From Nitrospirota bacterium (lineage in GTDB: Bacteria > Nitrospirota > Thermodesulfovibrionia > Thermodesulfovibrionales > UBA6898), in NCBI GenBank assembly GCA_021814065.1, contig JAKAIZ010000003.1, forward strand, positions 1 to 45,387: a stretch of 45,387 nt of DNA, in the 5' to 3' direction. This document shows, in pieces, positions 10,633-20,126 of this stretch (position 1 is its first letter; each line of letters starts with the position of its first letter). The notes beneath the pieces are model-generated. The model made no database searches, was not told where the DNA came from, and worked only from the letters and a program-made list of their open reading frames with translations. Both the position numbers and the translations under genes were made by a program.

Positions 10633-11958
10633 TTACCGCGAACGTCTGCGGTCCATGATATAGAGACTTTTCGCGAAGGTCTTCGCGTACTGCTTTAGTT
10701 CGGTCACCTTGAGCGCGACCTCCTTCGGCTCACGTATCAGGGTGCGGTCCGTGTTTACGACCGCTATCGAGATAGTCATGATACCGAAAATCGCCGGGTT
10801 GTCGTTCCGGTCGACCGACACGATAAATCCCTTCTTCAGGTCATCAGGATCGTAAAAATTGACTATCCCCCTGTCGAATTCTTCGATGATCTTGTTGCAG
10901 ATCGCGTGGACCCTTTCGGGTGAGCAGATGATAACAAAGTCGTCCCCGCCGATATGCCCGAGAAAATCATGCAACGTGCCGATTTCCTTTTTGATGCCGG
11001 ACAATACCTCCGCAAGCCACTTGATTACATCACTGCCCCTCGCATATCCATACCGGTCGTTGAAGGCCTTGAAATTGTCTAGATCGACAAGGCAGAACGA
11101 GAATTTCTCGGTGTCGTTCAGGCGGGTCAGGAGCTCCTTTTCGATTGCGAGATTCCCCGGTAGCTTTGTGAGGGGGTTCGCATCGAGGTTGGTCACCTCG
11201 AGTTCTTTCAGCCTCACCGACATCTCCTTAAAGGAGATAGCGAGGTCCGCGAGTTCGTCGGCGCCCTGTATCTCCGGGAGATAATCGAAATTGCCGCTGC
11301 GGATCGAGTGGGTGGCTGCCTTTAATCTGTTGATGGCGGTGGTCAGATGGCTGGTAAGCAACGAGGCGAAGAGGATGCCGAAAACGAAAGAAACTGCGCT
11401 AAGAATGATGGTAACCATCAGGACCCTTTCGCCCAGGGTGCCCGACCGGCTGATTTGCTCGTTTTGGCGGGCCTTGTTTTTGATGTCGATGTCCCGGATG
11501 GAAGAGAGTATCCTGTTGAACCCGTCCTTGAGGGCAGCCGAAGACACCTCGACCGCTTCCTTTCTGTTGCCTGATTTGATAAGCGAAACTTCTTTCGCAA
11601 AAAGCTGGTCGTATTTGTCGTGGTAGGAGACGATGTTTTCGATAGGATTTTTCAGGGTGGGCTGTGCAGAGCCGATGTCTGACAGGAGCGATTTGAAGTC
11701 CCTGGACCTGTTCCAGAAGAGATTTTCCGAATCTGCCTGCCCGAACGTGAGAAACCGCTGCTCATAGAGGTCCTGAGCCTGTATGCAGTCAGTCAGTTTG
11801 ACGATCTTCTCCCCTACCGCCATGTCGGAAAAGATGATCTCGGAAGTGACCTGGTTGAGCTCCATAAGCCCCCAGATGGCATAGATCCCTACGATCAGGG
11901 TGAATATCACCATAAGGATGTATCCGAAAAAAATCTGTTGTCGCAGCGTCAGTCTCAT
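10633..11958 (-). CDS. Membrane sensor GGDEF protein, candidate Hypr-type (cGAMP) dinucleotide cyclase
   Basis: 441 aa. TM1 (about 10-30), a helical periplasmic sensor (about 32-178), TM2 (about 179-202), HAMP (about 203-256) and a GGDEF domain (about 262-435). The active-site motif is GGDDF (337-341), and the metal Asp lies in CLVDLDNFKAFN. Aligned to PleD, the guanine-contacting Asn335 is kept (Asn300), but the second base-contacting residue, Asp344, is Ser309 (GYARGSDVI). That Asp-to-Ser change is the published mark of Hypr GGDEF enzymes such as Geobacter GSU1658, which make 3',3'-cGAMP. The inhibitory RxxD site is absent. Product identity is inference. Its stop lies 3 bp from the convergent M16 gene. 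Confidence 0.8.
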   Translation of the reverse strand: MRLTLRQQIFFGYILMVIFTLIVGIYAIWGLMELNQVTSEIIFSDMAVGEKIVKLTDCIQAQDLYEQRFLTFGQADSENLFWNRSRDFKSLLSDIGSAQPTLKNPIENIVSYHDKYDQLFAKEVSLIKSGNRKEAVEVSSAALKDGFNRILSSIRDIDIKNKARQNEQISRSGTLGERVLMVTIILSAVSFVFGILFASLLTSHLTTAINRLKAATHSIRSGNFDYLPEIQGADELADLAISFKEMSVRLKELEVTNLDANPLTKLPGNLAIEKELLTRLNDTEKFSFCLVDLDNFKAFNDRYGYARGSDVIKWLAEVLSGIKKEIGTLHDFLGHIGGDDFVIICSPERVHAICNKIIEEFDRGIVNFYDPDDLKKGFIVSVDRNDNPAIFGIMTISIAVVNTDRTLIREPKEVALKVTELKQYAKTFAKSLYIMDRRRSR

Positions 11959-12262
11959 CTCTATCCGCCCGCTTTTCCCTCTGTTTCAGAACACGCCATG
12001 TTAGGCGTATCCCACTGATTTTATGGTATCTCCCGGTGAATTGCAAGTGCCTTCCCCGGTCGGGCCGCTGTATTGTCCCCTTTGGGCCAGACGATCTCGT
12101 CCCGGGCCGCTACCTCGCCGTACTTGCGCGGACGGTGCAGAAGCGGGGCCGGAGGGCCTTCCATATCTGTTCAGGTCCTACAAAACTGTTGCCCAAGAAA
12201 CCCTTGTGGGGCTATACTTTAAAAGCGCCTTCATTTTCACAGATCTTTCCAGGGAGCGGATA
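11959..12262. other. Intergenic region, no gene supported
   Basis: 304 bp between the divergent GGDEF and MgtE-N genes. Short ORFs here (for example 12036-12263) have no recognisable motif and no clear ribosome site. Apart from the promoter at 12189-12218 I see nothing. Confidence 0.5.
12189..12218 (+). promoter_or_regulatory. Candidate sigma-70 promoter for MgtE-N/NRAMP operon
   Basis: -35 TTGCCC (12189-12194), 18-bp spacer, -10 TATACT (12213-12218). It lies 45 bp upstream of the ATG at 12263. Confidence 0.5.
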
Positions 12263-13525
12263 ATGCCTTTTTTTGGCGAAGTTTTTTCGAGCGAGATCAT
12301 CAAGAAACCCGTGCTTGACCCGAAGGGGGAGGACCTCGGAAGGGTTAAGGACATGGTCATTATCAAGGGCGACCCGCTCCCGATGGTTTCCGCCCTCATC
12401 ATAGAGAGGAAAAAGAAGTTGCTCCGTCTGCCCTGGCACAAGCTGAACATCTTCAATAAAAAAATCATTTCCTCCAAGGTCTATGCAGAGAGCCTGCCCC
12501 CCTACGAACTGGACGAAAATGATCTCCTGATCCTGAGGGACATTCTTGACAAGCAGATCGTCGACGCCAACGGAGCAAAAGTGGTAAGGGTGAACGACGT
12601 AAAGCTCGAAGGGTTTAACGGGGAGGCGGTCCTCCTCGCAGTCGATGTAGGGATGAGGGGGATCCTCAGAAGACTCGGAATAGAAAGGGGAAGCGAGGAG
12701 TTCCTCGGTTTTTTGAAGGCGAGTCTTCCTACTAACCTCATCAGCTGGAATTATATCCAGCCCCTGAGACCGAAGCTGAGCGCGATCGCCCTCACCGTGC
12801 CGAGACAGATGCTTTCGGAACTGCACCCCGCAGACATCGCCGACATCATAAGCCAGGTCTCAAGAGAGGAGGGTGCGCATCTCTTCAAGAATCTCGACAT
12901 AGAGACGGCGGCAGAGACGCTGCCGGAACTCAAGACCGAGATGCAGGCTGACATTATAAACGCCATGGATACAGCCAAGGCGGCAGACATTATCGAAGAG
13001 ATGCCCCCGGACGAGGCCGCCGATATCCTCAGCGATCTTCCGACCGAGAAAGCCAAGGAGATACTCGAAAGCATCGAGAAAGAAGATGCGGAAGACATCC
13101 AGGAGCTTCTCGGCCACGAGGAAGACACTGCCGGCGGTCTTATGACTAATGATTTTATCGCCTACTCGCCGGACATGACTGTGCAGGATGCGCTTCTGCG
13201 CTTCAAGGACGAGGCCAAGGAAGTGGAAACCGTCTATTACATCTACGTTCTCGACAAAGAGGAAAAACTGAACGGCGTCATTTCTCTCCGGGAGATGCTC
13301 CTCGCTGAGAAAGATTGCATCCTCGGCGATATGATGGAGACGAACCTTAAGACAGTTGCGCCGGGAGAAGACGAGATGGCCGTTGCGGAGACCATCTCGA
13401 AGTACAATCTCCTCGCCTTGCCGGTCGTGGACGAAAGCGGATATATGCACGGGATCATCACCGTCGACGATATCATCGGCATACTCGTGCCTACAGAGGC
13501 AAAAAGGAAAAGGAGAAAGGGATGA
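12263..13525 (+). CDS. Soluble PRC-barrel / MgtE-N / CBS-pair protein
   Basis: 420 aa. The start is the ATG at 12263 with SD AGGGAG six bases upstream; the track's extension to 12023 is unsupported. Domains in order: two PRC-barrel-like segments (about 5-160), an MgtE N-terminal helical superdomain (about 190-295, repeated AADIL/ADIIEEMPPDEAADILSDLP pattern) and a CBS pair (about 300-412). The membrane domain of MgtE is missing. In MgtE these cytosolic domains sense Mg2+ and gate the pore. Here the permease is instead the NRAMP-like protein encoded by the next gene, which overlaps by 4 bp. I infer a metal-sensing regulatory subunit for that permease. Confidence 0.85.
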   Translation: MPFFGEVFSSEIIKKPVLDPKGEDLGRVKDMVIIKGDPLPMVSALIIERKKKLLRLPWHKLNIFNKKIISSKVYAESLPPYELDENDLLILRDILDKQIVDANGAKVVRVNDVKLEGFNGEAVLLAVDVGMRGILRRLGIERGSEEFLGFLKASLPTNLISWNYIQPLRPKLSAIALTVPRQMLSELHPADIADIISQVSREEGAHLFKNLDIETAAETLPELKTEMQADIINAMDTAKAADIIEEMPPDEAADILSDLPTEKAKEILESIEKEDAEDIQELLGHEEDTAGGLMTNDFIAYSPDMTVQDALLRFKDEAKEVETVYYIYVLDKEEKLNGVISLREMLLAEKDCILGDMMETNLKTVAPGEDEMAVAETISKYNLLALPVVDESGYMHGIITVDDIIGILVPTEAKRKRRKG

Positions 13526-14745
13526 CCAGATGGAAAAGGTTTCTTATCCTTCTGGCGATCATCGGCCCGGGCATCATCACCGCAAATGTCGATAACGACG
13601 CCGGAGGGATTGCGACCTATTCGATCACCGGTGCACACTTTGGGTACTCGATGCTCTGGTCCCTCATCCCGATCACAATCGCGCTCATCGTCGTGCAGGA
13701 GATGTCCGCAAGGATGGGCGCGGTCACCGGCAAGGGCCTTGCCGAGCTGATAAGGGAGAACTACGGCGTCAAGATTACCTTCTGGCTCATGTTGTTTCTC
13801 TTGCTGACGGACCTCGGAAATACGGCAGCGGAGTTTGCCGGATGGGCCGCAAGCAATGAGCTGTTCGGTATCAACAAATATGTGTCGGTCCCGATCGGGG
13901 CCGTGCTCGTATGGCTCCTCGTGGTGAAAGGCAGTTACCGGGTGGTCGAAAAGATTTTCCTTGTCATCTGTCTCGTCTATCTTGTCTATATTCCCGCGGC
14001 ATTCATGGCAAGACCCGACTGGTCACAGGTTGCCCGCGAGACGGTCATGCCGTCGTTTCATTTCAATACCACATACATCGTCACCCTGATCGGTGTGGTC
14101 GGCACGACGATTGCGCCCTGGATGCAGTTTTATCTTCAGTCTGCGGTCGTAGAGAAAGGGATACGAAAAGAGGATTATTGGGCTTCGAGGCTGGACGTGA
14201 TCATCGGCTGCTTTATGACCGACATTATCGCCCTTTTTATCATTGTGGCCTGCGGGGCCACCCTCTTTAAGGCCGGGATCAGGATCGAGAGCGCAAAAGA
14301 CGCAGCGATCTCCCTCGCCCCTATCGCAGGCAAGTATGCGTCAGTGCTCTTTGCGGTCGGACTCGCCAACGCCTCACTTTTTTCGGCCTCGATCCTTCCG
14401 CTTGCTACTGCCTATTACATATGCGAAGGCATGGGGTGGGAGGCAGGGGTGAACAAGACATTCAAGGACGCCCCTCAGTTCATGTGGCTGTATACCTTTT
14501 TGATCGCCATCGGCGCGCTCATCGTCCTGTTCCCGAATGCCCCACTCATCCCGATCATGTGGATCTCGCAGGTGATAAACGGTGTTATGCTGCCGTTTGT
14601 TTTGATCTTTATGCTGGCGCTGATAAATAAAACGGAGCTTATGGGAACCTATACGAATTCGAACGCGTTCAACAGAATCGCCTGGGCCACGACGGCTGTC
14701 ATGATCGTCCTGACTGGTATGTTTGTAGTTACAATGTTCATATAG
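13522..14745 (+). CDS. NRAMP-like divalent metal permease with altered metal-site motifs
   Basis: 407 aa with about 11 membrane helices. The NRAMP frame is clear: [10 protein letters not shown] in TM1 and [10 protein letters not shown] just after it. The two metal-binding motifs are changed. TM1 DPGN reads DAGG (Asp26 kept, Asn lost). TM6 MPH reads APW (Ala198-Pro-Trp200), so the conserved Met that favours transition metals is absent. Met-to-Ala changes at this site in NRAMPs are known to allow Mg2+/Ca2+, and NRAMP-related Mg transporters also diverge here. The substrate may therefore be Mg2+ rather than Mn2+/Fe2+. The gene is coupled by ATGA to an MgtE-N/CBS protein, which fits. Confidence 0.85.
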   Translation: MTRWKRFLILLAIIGPGIITANVDNDAGGIATYSITGAHFGYSMLWSLIPITIALIVVQEMSARMGAVTGKGLAELIRENYGVKITFWLMLFLLLTDLGNTAAEFAGWAASNELFGINKYVSVPIGAVLVWLLVVKGSYRVVEKIFLVICLVYLVYIPAAFMARPDWSQVARETVMPSFHFNTTYIVTLIGVVGTTIAPWMQFYLQSAVVEKGIRKEDYWASRLDVIIGCFMTDIIALFIIVACGATLFKAGIRIESAKDAAISLAPIAGKYASVLFAVGLANASLFSASILPLATAYYICEGMGWEAGVNKTFKDAPQFMWLYTFLIAIGALIVLFPNAPLIPIMWISQVINGVMLPFVLIFMLALINKTELMGTYTNSNAFNRIAWATTAVMIVLTGMFVVTMFI

Positions 14746-14782
14746 GGTTTACTATATAATAAAGGATGTATCCGGAGGATGC

Positions 14783-15868
14783 ATGGTAAAGACGATTGAA
14801 TGGGCTGACGGCAAGGTAATCATGCTGGACCAGTCAAGACTGCCCATTGAAGTGAGATACATCGAATGCGATAATTATCTTACTGTTGCAGAGGGCATAC
14901 GTAAGCTCCGGATCAGGGGCGCTCCGGCGATCGGCATTGCAGCGGCAATGGGTGTTGCCCTCGCGGCGCAGGACATAGAGGCCGAGACGTATGAAGGTTT
15001 TGCCGAAAGACTCGAACCGGTGTTCAGCGCCTTCCTTGCGACAAGGCCGACGGCTGTGAACATCCGCTGGGCAGTCGAGCGGCTCAAGGGCTTTCTTGCA
15101 AAGCACAGAGAGGAAAGGGTCCAGCGCCTCAGAGAGCTTCTGGTGCAGGAAGCCAACAGGATCCTTGAGGAGGATATCAGGATCAACAGGGCCATCGGTG
15201 AATGGGGAGCACAGTTTATCCGGGACGGAGATACCGTGCTGACCCACTGTAATGCAGGGTCTCTTGCGACGGGCGGCTATGGGACGGCAACTGCTCCCAT
15301 GCTGGTCGCCTGCGAACAGGGCAAGAAATTCGAGGTGGTGGCGGACGAGACGAGGCCTGTGCTGCAGGGCGCGAGACTTACAGCATGGGAGCTCATGCAA
15401 GAAGGCATACCCGTAACGCTCATCACCGATAATACGGCCGGCGCGCTGATGAAAAATGGCGAGATCGATCTTGCAATCGTGGGGACCGACAGGACCGCTT
15501 TGAACGGCGACGTTGCCAATAAGATAGGGACCTATACCGTTGCGGTGCTATGTAAGGAGCATGGCATCCCTTTTTATGTTGCCGCTCCGTTGAGCAGCAT
15601 AGATTTTTCGATCGCTTCAGGAGACCTTATCCCGATCGAAGAGCGGGGCGCTGAAGAGGTGACGCATATTTTCGGCACTTGCCGGATTGCACCGGAGGGT
15701 GTGAAGGTGAGGAACCTCGCCTTCGACGTGACCCCCGCCCGGTATGTAAGCGCAATCATCACCGAAAAAGGGGCCTTCAGACCGGGTGACGTCAGGGAAC
15801 TCGCCCGTCCTGGCGCCGACCTCGAAAAGCTGAGAGTAGTTGCGGCAATGAAAGGACCTTTATCTTGA
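14783..15868 (+). CDS. mtnA: S-methyl-5-thioribose-1-phosphate isomerase
   Basis: 361 aa. It converts methylthioribose-1-phosphate to methylthioribulose-1-phosphate in methionine salvage. Family motifs: [15 protein letters not shown] near residue 45, catalytic Cys156 in [16 protein letters not shown], and catalytic Asp236 in [27 protein letters not shown] lies four bases before the ATG, and a TATAAT (14755-14760) overlaps the region just upstream without a convincing -35. No other methionine-salvage gene is in the window. The next gene overlaps its stop. Confidence 0.96.
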   Translation: MVKTIEWADGKVIMLDQSRLPIEVRYIECDNYLTVAEGIRKLRIRGAPAIGIAAAMGVALAAQDIEAETYEGFAERLEPVFSAFLATRPTAVNIRWAVERLKGFLAKHREERVQRLRELLVQEANRILEEDIRINRAIGEWGAQFIRDGDTVLTHCNAGSLATGGYGTATAPMLVACEQGKKFEVVADETRPVLQGARLTAWELMQEGIPVTLITDNTAGALMKNGEIDLAIVGTDRTALNGDVANKIGTYTVAVLCKEHGIPFYVAAPLSSIDFSIASGDLIPIEERGAEEVTHIFGTCRIAPEGVKVRNLAFDVTPARYVSAIITEKGAFRPGDVRELARPGADLEKLRVVAAMKGPLS

Positions 15869-16872
15869 CATCAAAATATCCGCTGCCCTATCATCAGAAA
15901 ATGAATTTGCAGGATGTCTTTGAGCTTTACGAAGACAAACTTCAGCTTGTGGAACTCAAAATCCAGGACCTTTTCAGGAACAAGGCATCGGTTATCCCGC
16001 TGATAGGGAGCTACATCACTTCGAGCGGCGGCAAGAGATTGAGGCCGCTGTTTCACCTGATATCGGCAGACATCGCAGGCTACGAAGGGGACGCCCAGAT
16101 TGAGATCGCGGCCATTGTCGAATCGATCCATACGGCGTCGCTCCTGCACGACGATGTCGTGGATATGGCCGAGATGAGGAGGGGGAAACCCACCGCGAAT
16201 TCAGTCTGGGGCAACCAGGTCGTGGTGCTTGTCGGTGATTTTCTGTACTCCAACGCACTGAAGACCGCAGTGGCCCAGAAAAACCAGAGGATCATGGAGA
16301 CCCTTTCCGCGGCCACTACAAGGATGACTGAGGGAGAACTCCTGCAGCTCAACCGGATAGGCGATCCCGATATGACCGAAGAGGATTACATCGAGATCAT
16401 CTCCGCCAAGACAGGAGCGCTGATCTCGGCCGCCTGCAGGATTGGCGCGATACTCGGCGGAATGTCGGAGACCATGGAGTTGCGGCTGGCTGAGTTCGGG
16501 ATGAAGACCGGCATCGTTTTCCAGATGGCCGACGACATCCTGGATTACATGGCTGAAGAAGGCGAACTCGGCAAGAAGCTCTGCAAGGACCTCGAGGAAG
16601 GCAAGATCACCCTCCCGCTCCTCTACCTGCTTAAGACCGCCGCAAGCGAAGAGGTCTCCGAGATCAAGAAAATGATCAGGGACAGCGTTCCGGGTGAGAG
16701 CGTCGGCAGGATCCTGCAACTTCTGAAGAAGTACCGGTCTATCGAGGCCTCCCTGGGCAAGGCCCGTGCGCTCGTAGACGGGGCCAAGGCTGAGTTGTCG
16801 GCATTCGCAGACGGCCCCGCGAAAGAGGCACTTCAGGCGATTGCGGATTATTCTCTCTACCGGGAGAAATGA
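15865..16872 (+). CDS. Polyprenyl synthetase (trans-isoprenyl diphosphate synthase)
   Basis: 335 aa from a TTG at 15865 preceded by SD AAAGGA; an ATG at 15901 is a weaker alternative. Both Asp-rich motifs are present: first DDVVD (96-100) in [12 protein letters not shown], second DDILD (223-227) in [11 protein letters not shown], and GGKRLRP near residue 53. Size and motifs match octaprenyl/heptaprenyl diphosphate synthases (IspB/HepT type), which make the quinone side chain. Chain length cannot be read with confidence. It overlaps mtnA and the AMMECR1 gene by 4 bp each. Confidence 0.92.
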   Translation: MTSKYPLPYHQKMNLQDVFELYEDKLQLVELKIQDLFRNKASVIPLIGSYITSSGGKRLRPLFHLISADIAGYEGDAQIEIAAIVESIHTASLLHDDVVDMAEMRRGKPTANSVWGNQVVVLVGDFLYSNALKTAVAQKNQRIMETLSAATTRMTEGELLQLNRIGDPDMTEEDYIEIISAKTGALISAACRIGAILGGMSETMELRLAEFGMKTGIVFQMADDILDYMAEEGELGKKLCKDLEEGKITLPLLYLLKTAASEEVSEIKKMIRDSVPGESVGRILQLLKKYRSIEASLGKARALVDGAKAELSAFADGPAKEALQAIADYSLYREK

Positions 16873-17378
16873 TGCACGGCCTCGTGGATCTCGCCCGAAA
16901 AAGCGTCGAAGAATTTGTAAGAAAAAAGAAGGTAATACCCCTTCCCGGGCCTCTCCCCCCCGAGATGGCCGAAAAAGCCGGAGTATTCGTTTGCCTGAAG
17001 AAGGACGGTCAGTTGAGGGGCTGCATAGGAACGTTTCAGCCCTGCTCCGACAATATCGCGCTCGAAACGATCCGCAACGCAGTCTGCGCGGCAACGCAGG
17101 ACCCCCGTTTCCCGTCTGTTTCCGAGGATGAATTAAGCAGTCTTTCCTATTCGGTCGACGTGTTGTCGGCCCCGGAAAAAGTGCATGACAAGAGTGAACT
17201 CGATCCGCGGAAGTTCGGGGTCATCGTGACTGCGGGACAGCGGCGGGGTTTGCTCCTCCCCGACCTGGAGGGGGTAGACTCCATCGAAGAACAACTCAGG
17301 ATAGCGCGGATGAAGGCAGGCATCTCGCCACATGAAGATGTAGAGATTTTCAGGTTCAGGGTAAAGAGGTACCGGTGA
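16869..17378 (+). CDS. AMMECR1-domain protein (AmmeMemoRadiSam system protein A)
   Basis: 169 aa consisting of one AMMECR1 domain. The diagnostic [10 protein letters not shown] lies near residue 50, followed by [20 protein letters not shown]. In many bacteria and archaea this protein is found with a Memo-like protein and a radical SAM enzyme, but neither is next to it here. The biochemical role is unknown. It starts at an ATGA overlap with the polyprenyl synthetase gene. Confidence 0.88.
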   Translation: MMHGLVDLARKSVEEFVRKKKVIPLPGPLPPEMAEKAGVFVCLKKDGQLRGCIGTFQPCSDNIALETIRNAVCAATQDPRFPSVSEDELSSLSYSVDVLSAPEKVHDKSELDPRKFGVIVTAGQRRGLLLPDLEGVDSIEEQLRIARMKAGISPHEDVEIFRFRVKRYR

Positions 17379-17674
17379 CAACAGGCTGCGGCGGGAGGAA
17401 GGGGGGAAGCGGCTCCCGTGAGGGCAGCGTGGGACTGCATCTTCTGATCAGGTTTTTGCTCGTTGCACTGCTTGTCGCGGCCGTGGCGGCCGAGGCGTAT
17501 TATATCGGCGTATTGCGGGACACAATAGACAGGCAGACGGAGGAACTGAGAAACCTCTCGACGCAGCTTCAGTCTTCGAAAAATGAAAGCACCGATCTTC
17601 GCGAGGAGTTGTCTTCAATGAAAAAATTGGCGGGGGAGAAAAAAGATGGAAATACCACTGACGGGCAGAATTAA
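17375..17674 (+). CDS. Small membrane-anchored coiled-coil protein
   Basis: 99 aa starting with GTG in a GTGA overlap with the AMMECR1 gene. A Gly-rich N-terminus is followed by one membrane helix (about 22-45) and a coiled coil (about 48-85, heptad-like Leu/Glu/Lys). No homologue recognised. The end overlaps the next gene by 29 bp. Its existence rests on the tight operon packing and sensible protein architecture. Confidence 0.6.
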   Translation: MTTGCGGRKGGSGSREGSVGLHLLIRFLLVALLVAAVAAEAYYIGVLRDTIDRQTEELRNLSTQLQSSKNESTDLREELSSMKKLAGEKKDGNTTDGQN

Positions 17675-19109
17675 GGACGTGAGTCTCGTAAAATTGCTGG
17701 TCTTCCTGAACAGAAACAGAAAGACGGGTACGCTTTCCCTCAAGACCCCCGTTTTCACAAAAAAGATTTATATCCACGCGGGCGATGCGATTTTCGCCTC
17801 CTCCACTTACGAGGACGACAGGCTGGGGGAGATGCTCCTCAAGGCGGACAAGATAACGGTAGAGCAGTATGACAGGTCCGTCGAGGTCCTGAAGATATCG
17901 AAAAAGAGGCAGGGGGCTATACTGGTGGAGCTTGGCTACCTCACCCCGAAAGACCTTTTCTGGGGCGTGAAGTACCAGGTGAAAGAGATCATTCATAGCA
18001 TGTTCCTGGTAGAGGATGCGGAGTATGAATTCATGGAGGGGGAGATACCGAACCAGGAAGTCATCACGCTCAAGATGAGCATGGCCAACCTTATTTACGA
18101 CGGCGTGAGGAAGATCGAAAACTGGACGAGGATACGCAACGAGATGCCCGACACCGACTCCGTCTTCAGGCTGAGCAGAGACCCGCTAAGCCTGTTTCAG
18201 GGAATCGAGCTTAGCTCGCAGGACAAGAAGATCCTGTCCCTTATCGACGGCAGGAGGACGATCAGAGAAGTCATCGAAAATTCATGGATGGGGTCCTTCG
18301 AGGCACTGAAGATACTCTATGTCCTTTGGTCTACCGGGATTATCGAGCAGACGACCGCGATCCCGGAGGAGGTTGCGGTTGCGGAGCATGCCAAAGAGCA
18401 GGAAGAACCCGTTACCCTCCAGGACATATTGAGCCCTCTTTCGGAGGAGGAAGCGCTCGTCAAAAGGGTCGACTCGATATACCCGAAGCTCGGCAGCCTC
18501 AGCATGTACGAACTGCTCGATGCTGGTCCCGACGCCGACGCCGATACGATCAAACGAAATTATTACCGCCTCGCCAAGGAATTCCACCCGGACAGGTATT
18601 TTGCGGTGACCGATGAGTCGGTCAAGAGCAAGCTGACCGAGATTTTCGACGCAATCACTCAGGCATATAATGTGTTGAAGGATGAAAAGACACGTGAGGA
18701 GTATTTCAGGTCCCTTGGCACCGGCAAACGAAGAGAGGCTGAGCCTGCTGAAGATGTCAAGGCGGAGGACCAGTTCAGGCGGGGAGTCGAGGAGTTCAAG
18801 AAAGGGAATTTCTGGGGCGCAGTCGAAAACTTCAAATGGGCTACAAAGCTGATGCCGAGGAGCGCCCAGTACTGGAGTCACCTTTCGCTTGCCTTTTCAA
18901 AGATGCCCGGAAGGCTCAAGGACGCCGAAGAGGCCCTCCTTACGGCCGTCAAGATCGAGCCTTTTAACCCTGACCATTATGCGAACCTCGGACTCGTCTA
19001 CATGAAAGCCGGCATCAAAAAAAGGGCGTGCAGCAATTTCGAGAAGGCATTGAGAATCGATCCCTCGAATGAAAAAGCGAAAAAAGGTCTGGAGCAGACA
19101 AAGGAATAG
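17646..19109 (+). CDS. DUF4388 (PATAN) - DnaJ-like - TPR protein
   Basis: 487 aa. N-terminal DUF4388/PATAN domain (about 1-110, [26 protein letters not shown]); a linker domain with a winged-helix look (about 190-240); a J domain (about 290-355) with the HPD motif at 314-316 (EFHPDRY); then TPR repeats (about 370-487). DUF4388 proteins are common in delta-proteobacteria and related phyla, often in gliding, signalling or pilus-linked roles. The J domain suggests DnaK recruitment. Function not established. Confidence 0.82.
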   Translation: MEIPLTGRIKDVSLVKLLVFLNRNRKTGTLSLKTPVFTKKIYIHAGDAIFASSTYEDDRLGEMLLKADKITVEQYDRSVEVLKISKKRQGAILVELGYLTPKDLFWGVKYQVKEIIHSMFLVEDAEYEFMEGEIPNQEVITLKMSMANLIYDGVRKIENWTRIRNEMPDTDSVFRLSRDPLSLFQGIELSSQDKKILSLIDGRRTIREVIENSWMGSFEALKILYVLWSTGIIEQTTAIPEEVAVAEHAKEQEEPVTLQDILSPLSEEEALVKRVDSIYPKLGSLSMYELLDAGPDADADTIKRNYYRLAKEFHPDRYFAVTDESVKSKLTEIFDAITQAYNVLKDEKTREEYFRSLGTGKRREAEPAEDVKAEDQFRRGVEEFKKGNFWGAVENFKWATKLMPRSAQYWSHLSLAFSKMPGRLKDAEEALLTAVKIEPFNPDHYANLGLVYMKAGIKKRACSNFEKALRIDPSNEKAKKGLEQTKE

Positions 19110-19184
19110 ATTGGGACAGGGCGGATTTCTTCGGCTGACGTCCGCACGTACTCCATCCGTGGTGGAGGGGTTGTACGCCTTTTA

Positions 19185-19214
19185 TTGCCATTTACCAGAG
19201 ATCCATAATATACT
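19185..19214 (+). promoter_or_regulatory. Sigma-70 promoter with leaderless start at 19221
   Basis: -35 TTGCCA (19185-19190), 18-bp spacer, -10 TATACT (19209-19214). Transcription should begin at about 19221, which is the GTG start codon. No Shine-Dalgarno is present. A weak hairpin (CTCCA at 19151 with TGGAG at 19163) upstream may end the previous operon. Confidence 0.5.
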
Positions 19215-19220
19215 TATTAT

Positions 19221-20126
19221 GTGAAAGTTTCTCTGATTGCATTATGTATCTTCATTGCCTTGCTGGCGGGGTGCAACGATAAGAAGGCCCCTCCCGCGAT
19301 AAAACCGCCTGCAGGAAAGCCCCTTGTCATAGGACTCATACCCGAGCAGAATATCTTCAGGCAGATGGAACGCTACGGCCCGCTCGCCAAATATCTTGAG
19401 CAGCGTACGGGATACCATGTAAAGCTCGAGGTTCTGCCACGTTACGGCAACATCATCGACAACTTCGTTTCGAAAGGCATGGACGGCGCTTTTTTTGGAA
19501 GCTTTACGTATACCGTTGCGCACGCAAAACTCGGGGTCAAGGTGATCGCCCGGCCGGAGAATCTCGATGGGATATCGACATATCACGGGCTCATTTTCGT
19601 CCGGAAGGACAGCGGCATCAGGACAGCAGGCGATATGAGGGGGAAGAGATTTGCTTTTGTGGACAAGGCCACGACCGCCGGATACCTGCTGCCGCTCGAA
19701 TACTTCCATGAGCACGGAATTGCGGATTACCGGTCCTATTTCAGAGAGACCTATTTTACGGGGACGCACGAAGACGCAATCTACGATGTCCTGAAAAAAA
19801 AGGCCGACATCGGAGCAGCGAAGAATACCATCTTCGAGATGCTTGCAAAGACCGATAAGCGGCTGGGGAAGGATCTCGTGATTTTGAAACGGTCTCCGGA
19901 TGTGCCGGAAAACAGTCTCGCCCTGAGAGGCGACATCAGCGATGAGGTCAGGGAGAAACTTAAGCAGGCGCTGTTAAACATGCATACCGACCTCGAAGGG
20001 AAGAAGATCCTCGAAGGATTTGGGGCGCGAAAGTTTATCGAGACAAAAGAGGACGATTTCGAGCCCGTGCGCCGGTATGCTAAGGAAATCCATCTCGATC
20101 TTGCCACGTACAATTATCTCAATTAG
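19221..20126 (+). CDS. PhnD-like periplasmic binding lipoprotein
   Basis: 301 aa, GTG start. It has a lipoprotein signal with lipobox LLAGC (Cys18). The body is a phosphonate/phosphite-type binding protein of the PhnD fold: PLVIGLIPEQ, then RYGPLAKYLEQRTGYHV, then AFFGSFTYTVAHA. No ABC permease or ATPase follows. Instead, a histidine kinase starts directly after the stop codon. I infer a ligand-sensing lipoprotein that feeds the kinase rather than a transporter part. Ligand unknown. Confidence 0.82.
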   Translation: MKVSLIALCIFIALLAGCNDKKAPPAIKPPAGKPLVIGLIPEQNIFRQMERYGPLAKYLEQRTGYHVKLEVLPRYGNIIDNFVSKGMDGAFFGSFTYTVAHAKLGVKVIARPENLDGISTYHGLIFVRKDSGIRTAGDMRGKRFAFVDKATTAGYLLPLEYFHEHGIADYRSYFRETYFTGTHEDAIYDVLKKKADIGAAKNTIFEMLAKTDKRLGKDLVILKRSPDVPENSLALRGDISDEVREKLKQALLNMHTDLEGKKILEGFGARKFIETKEDDFEPVRRYAKEIHLDLATYNYLN

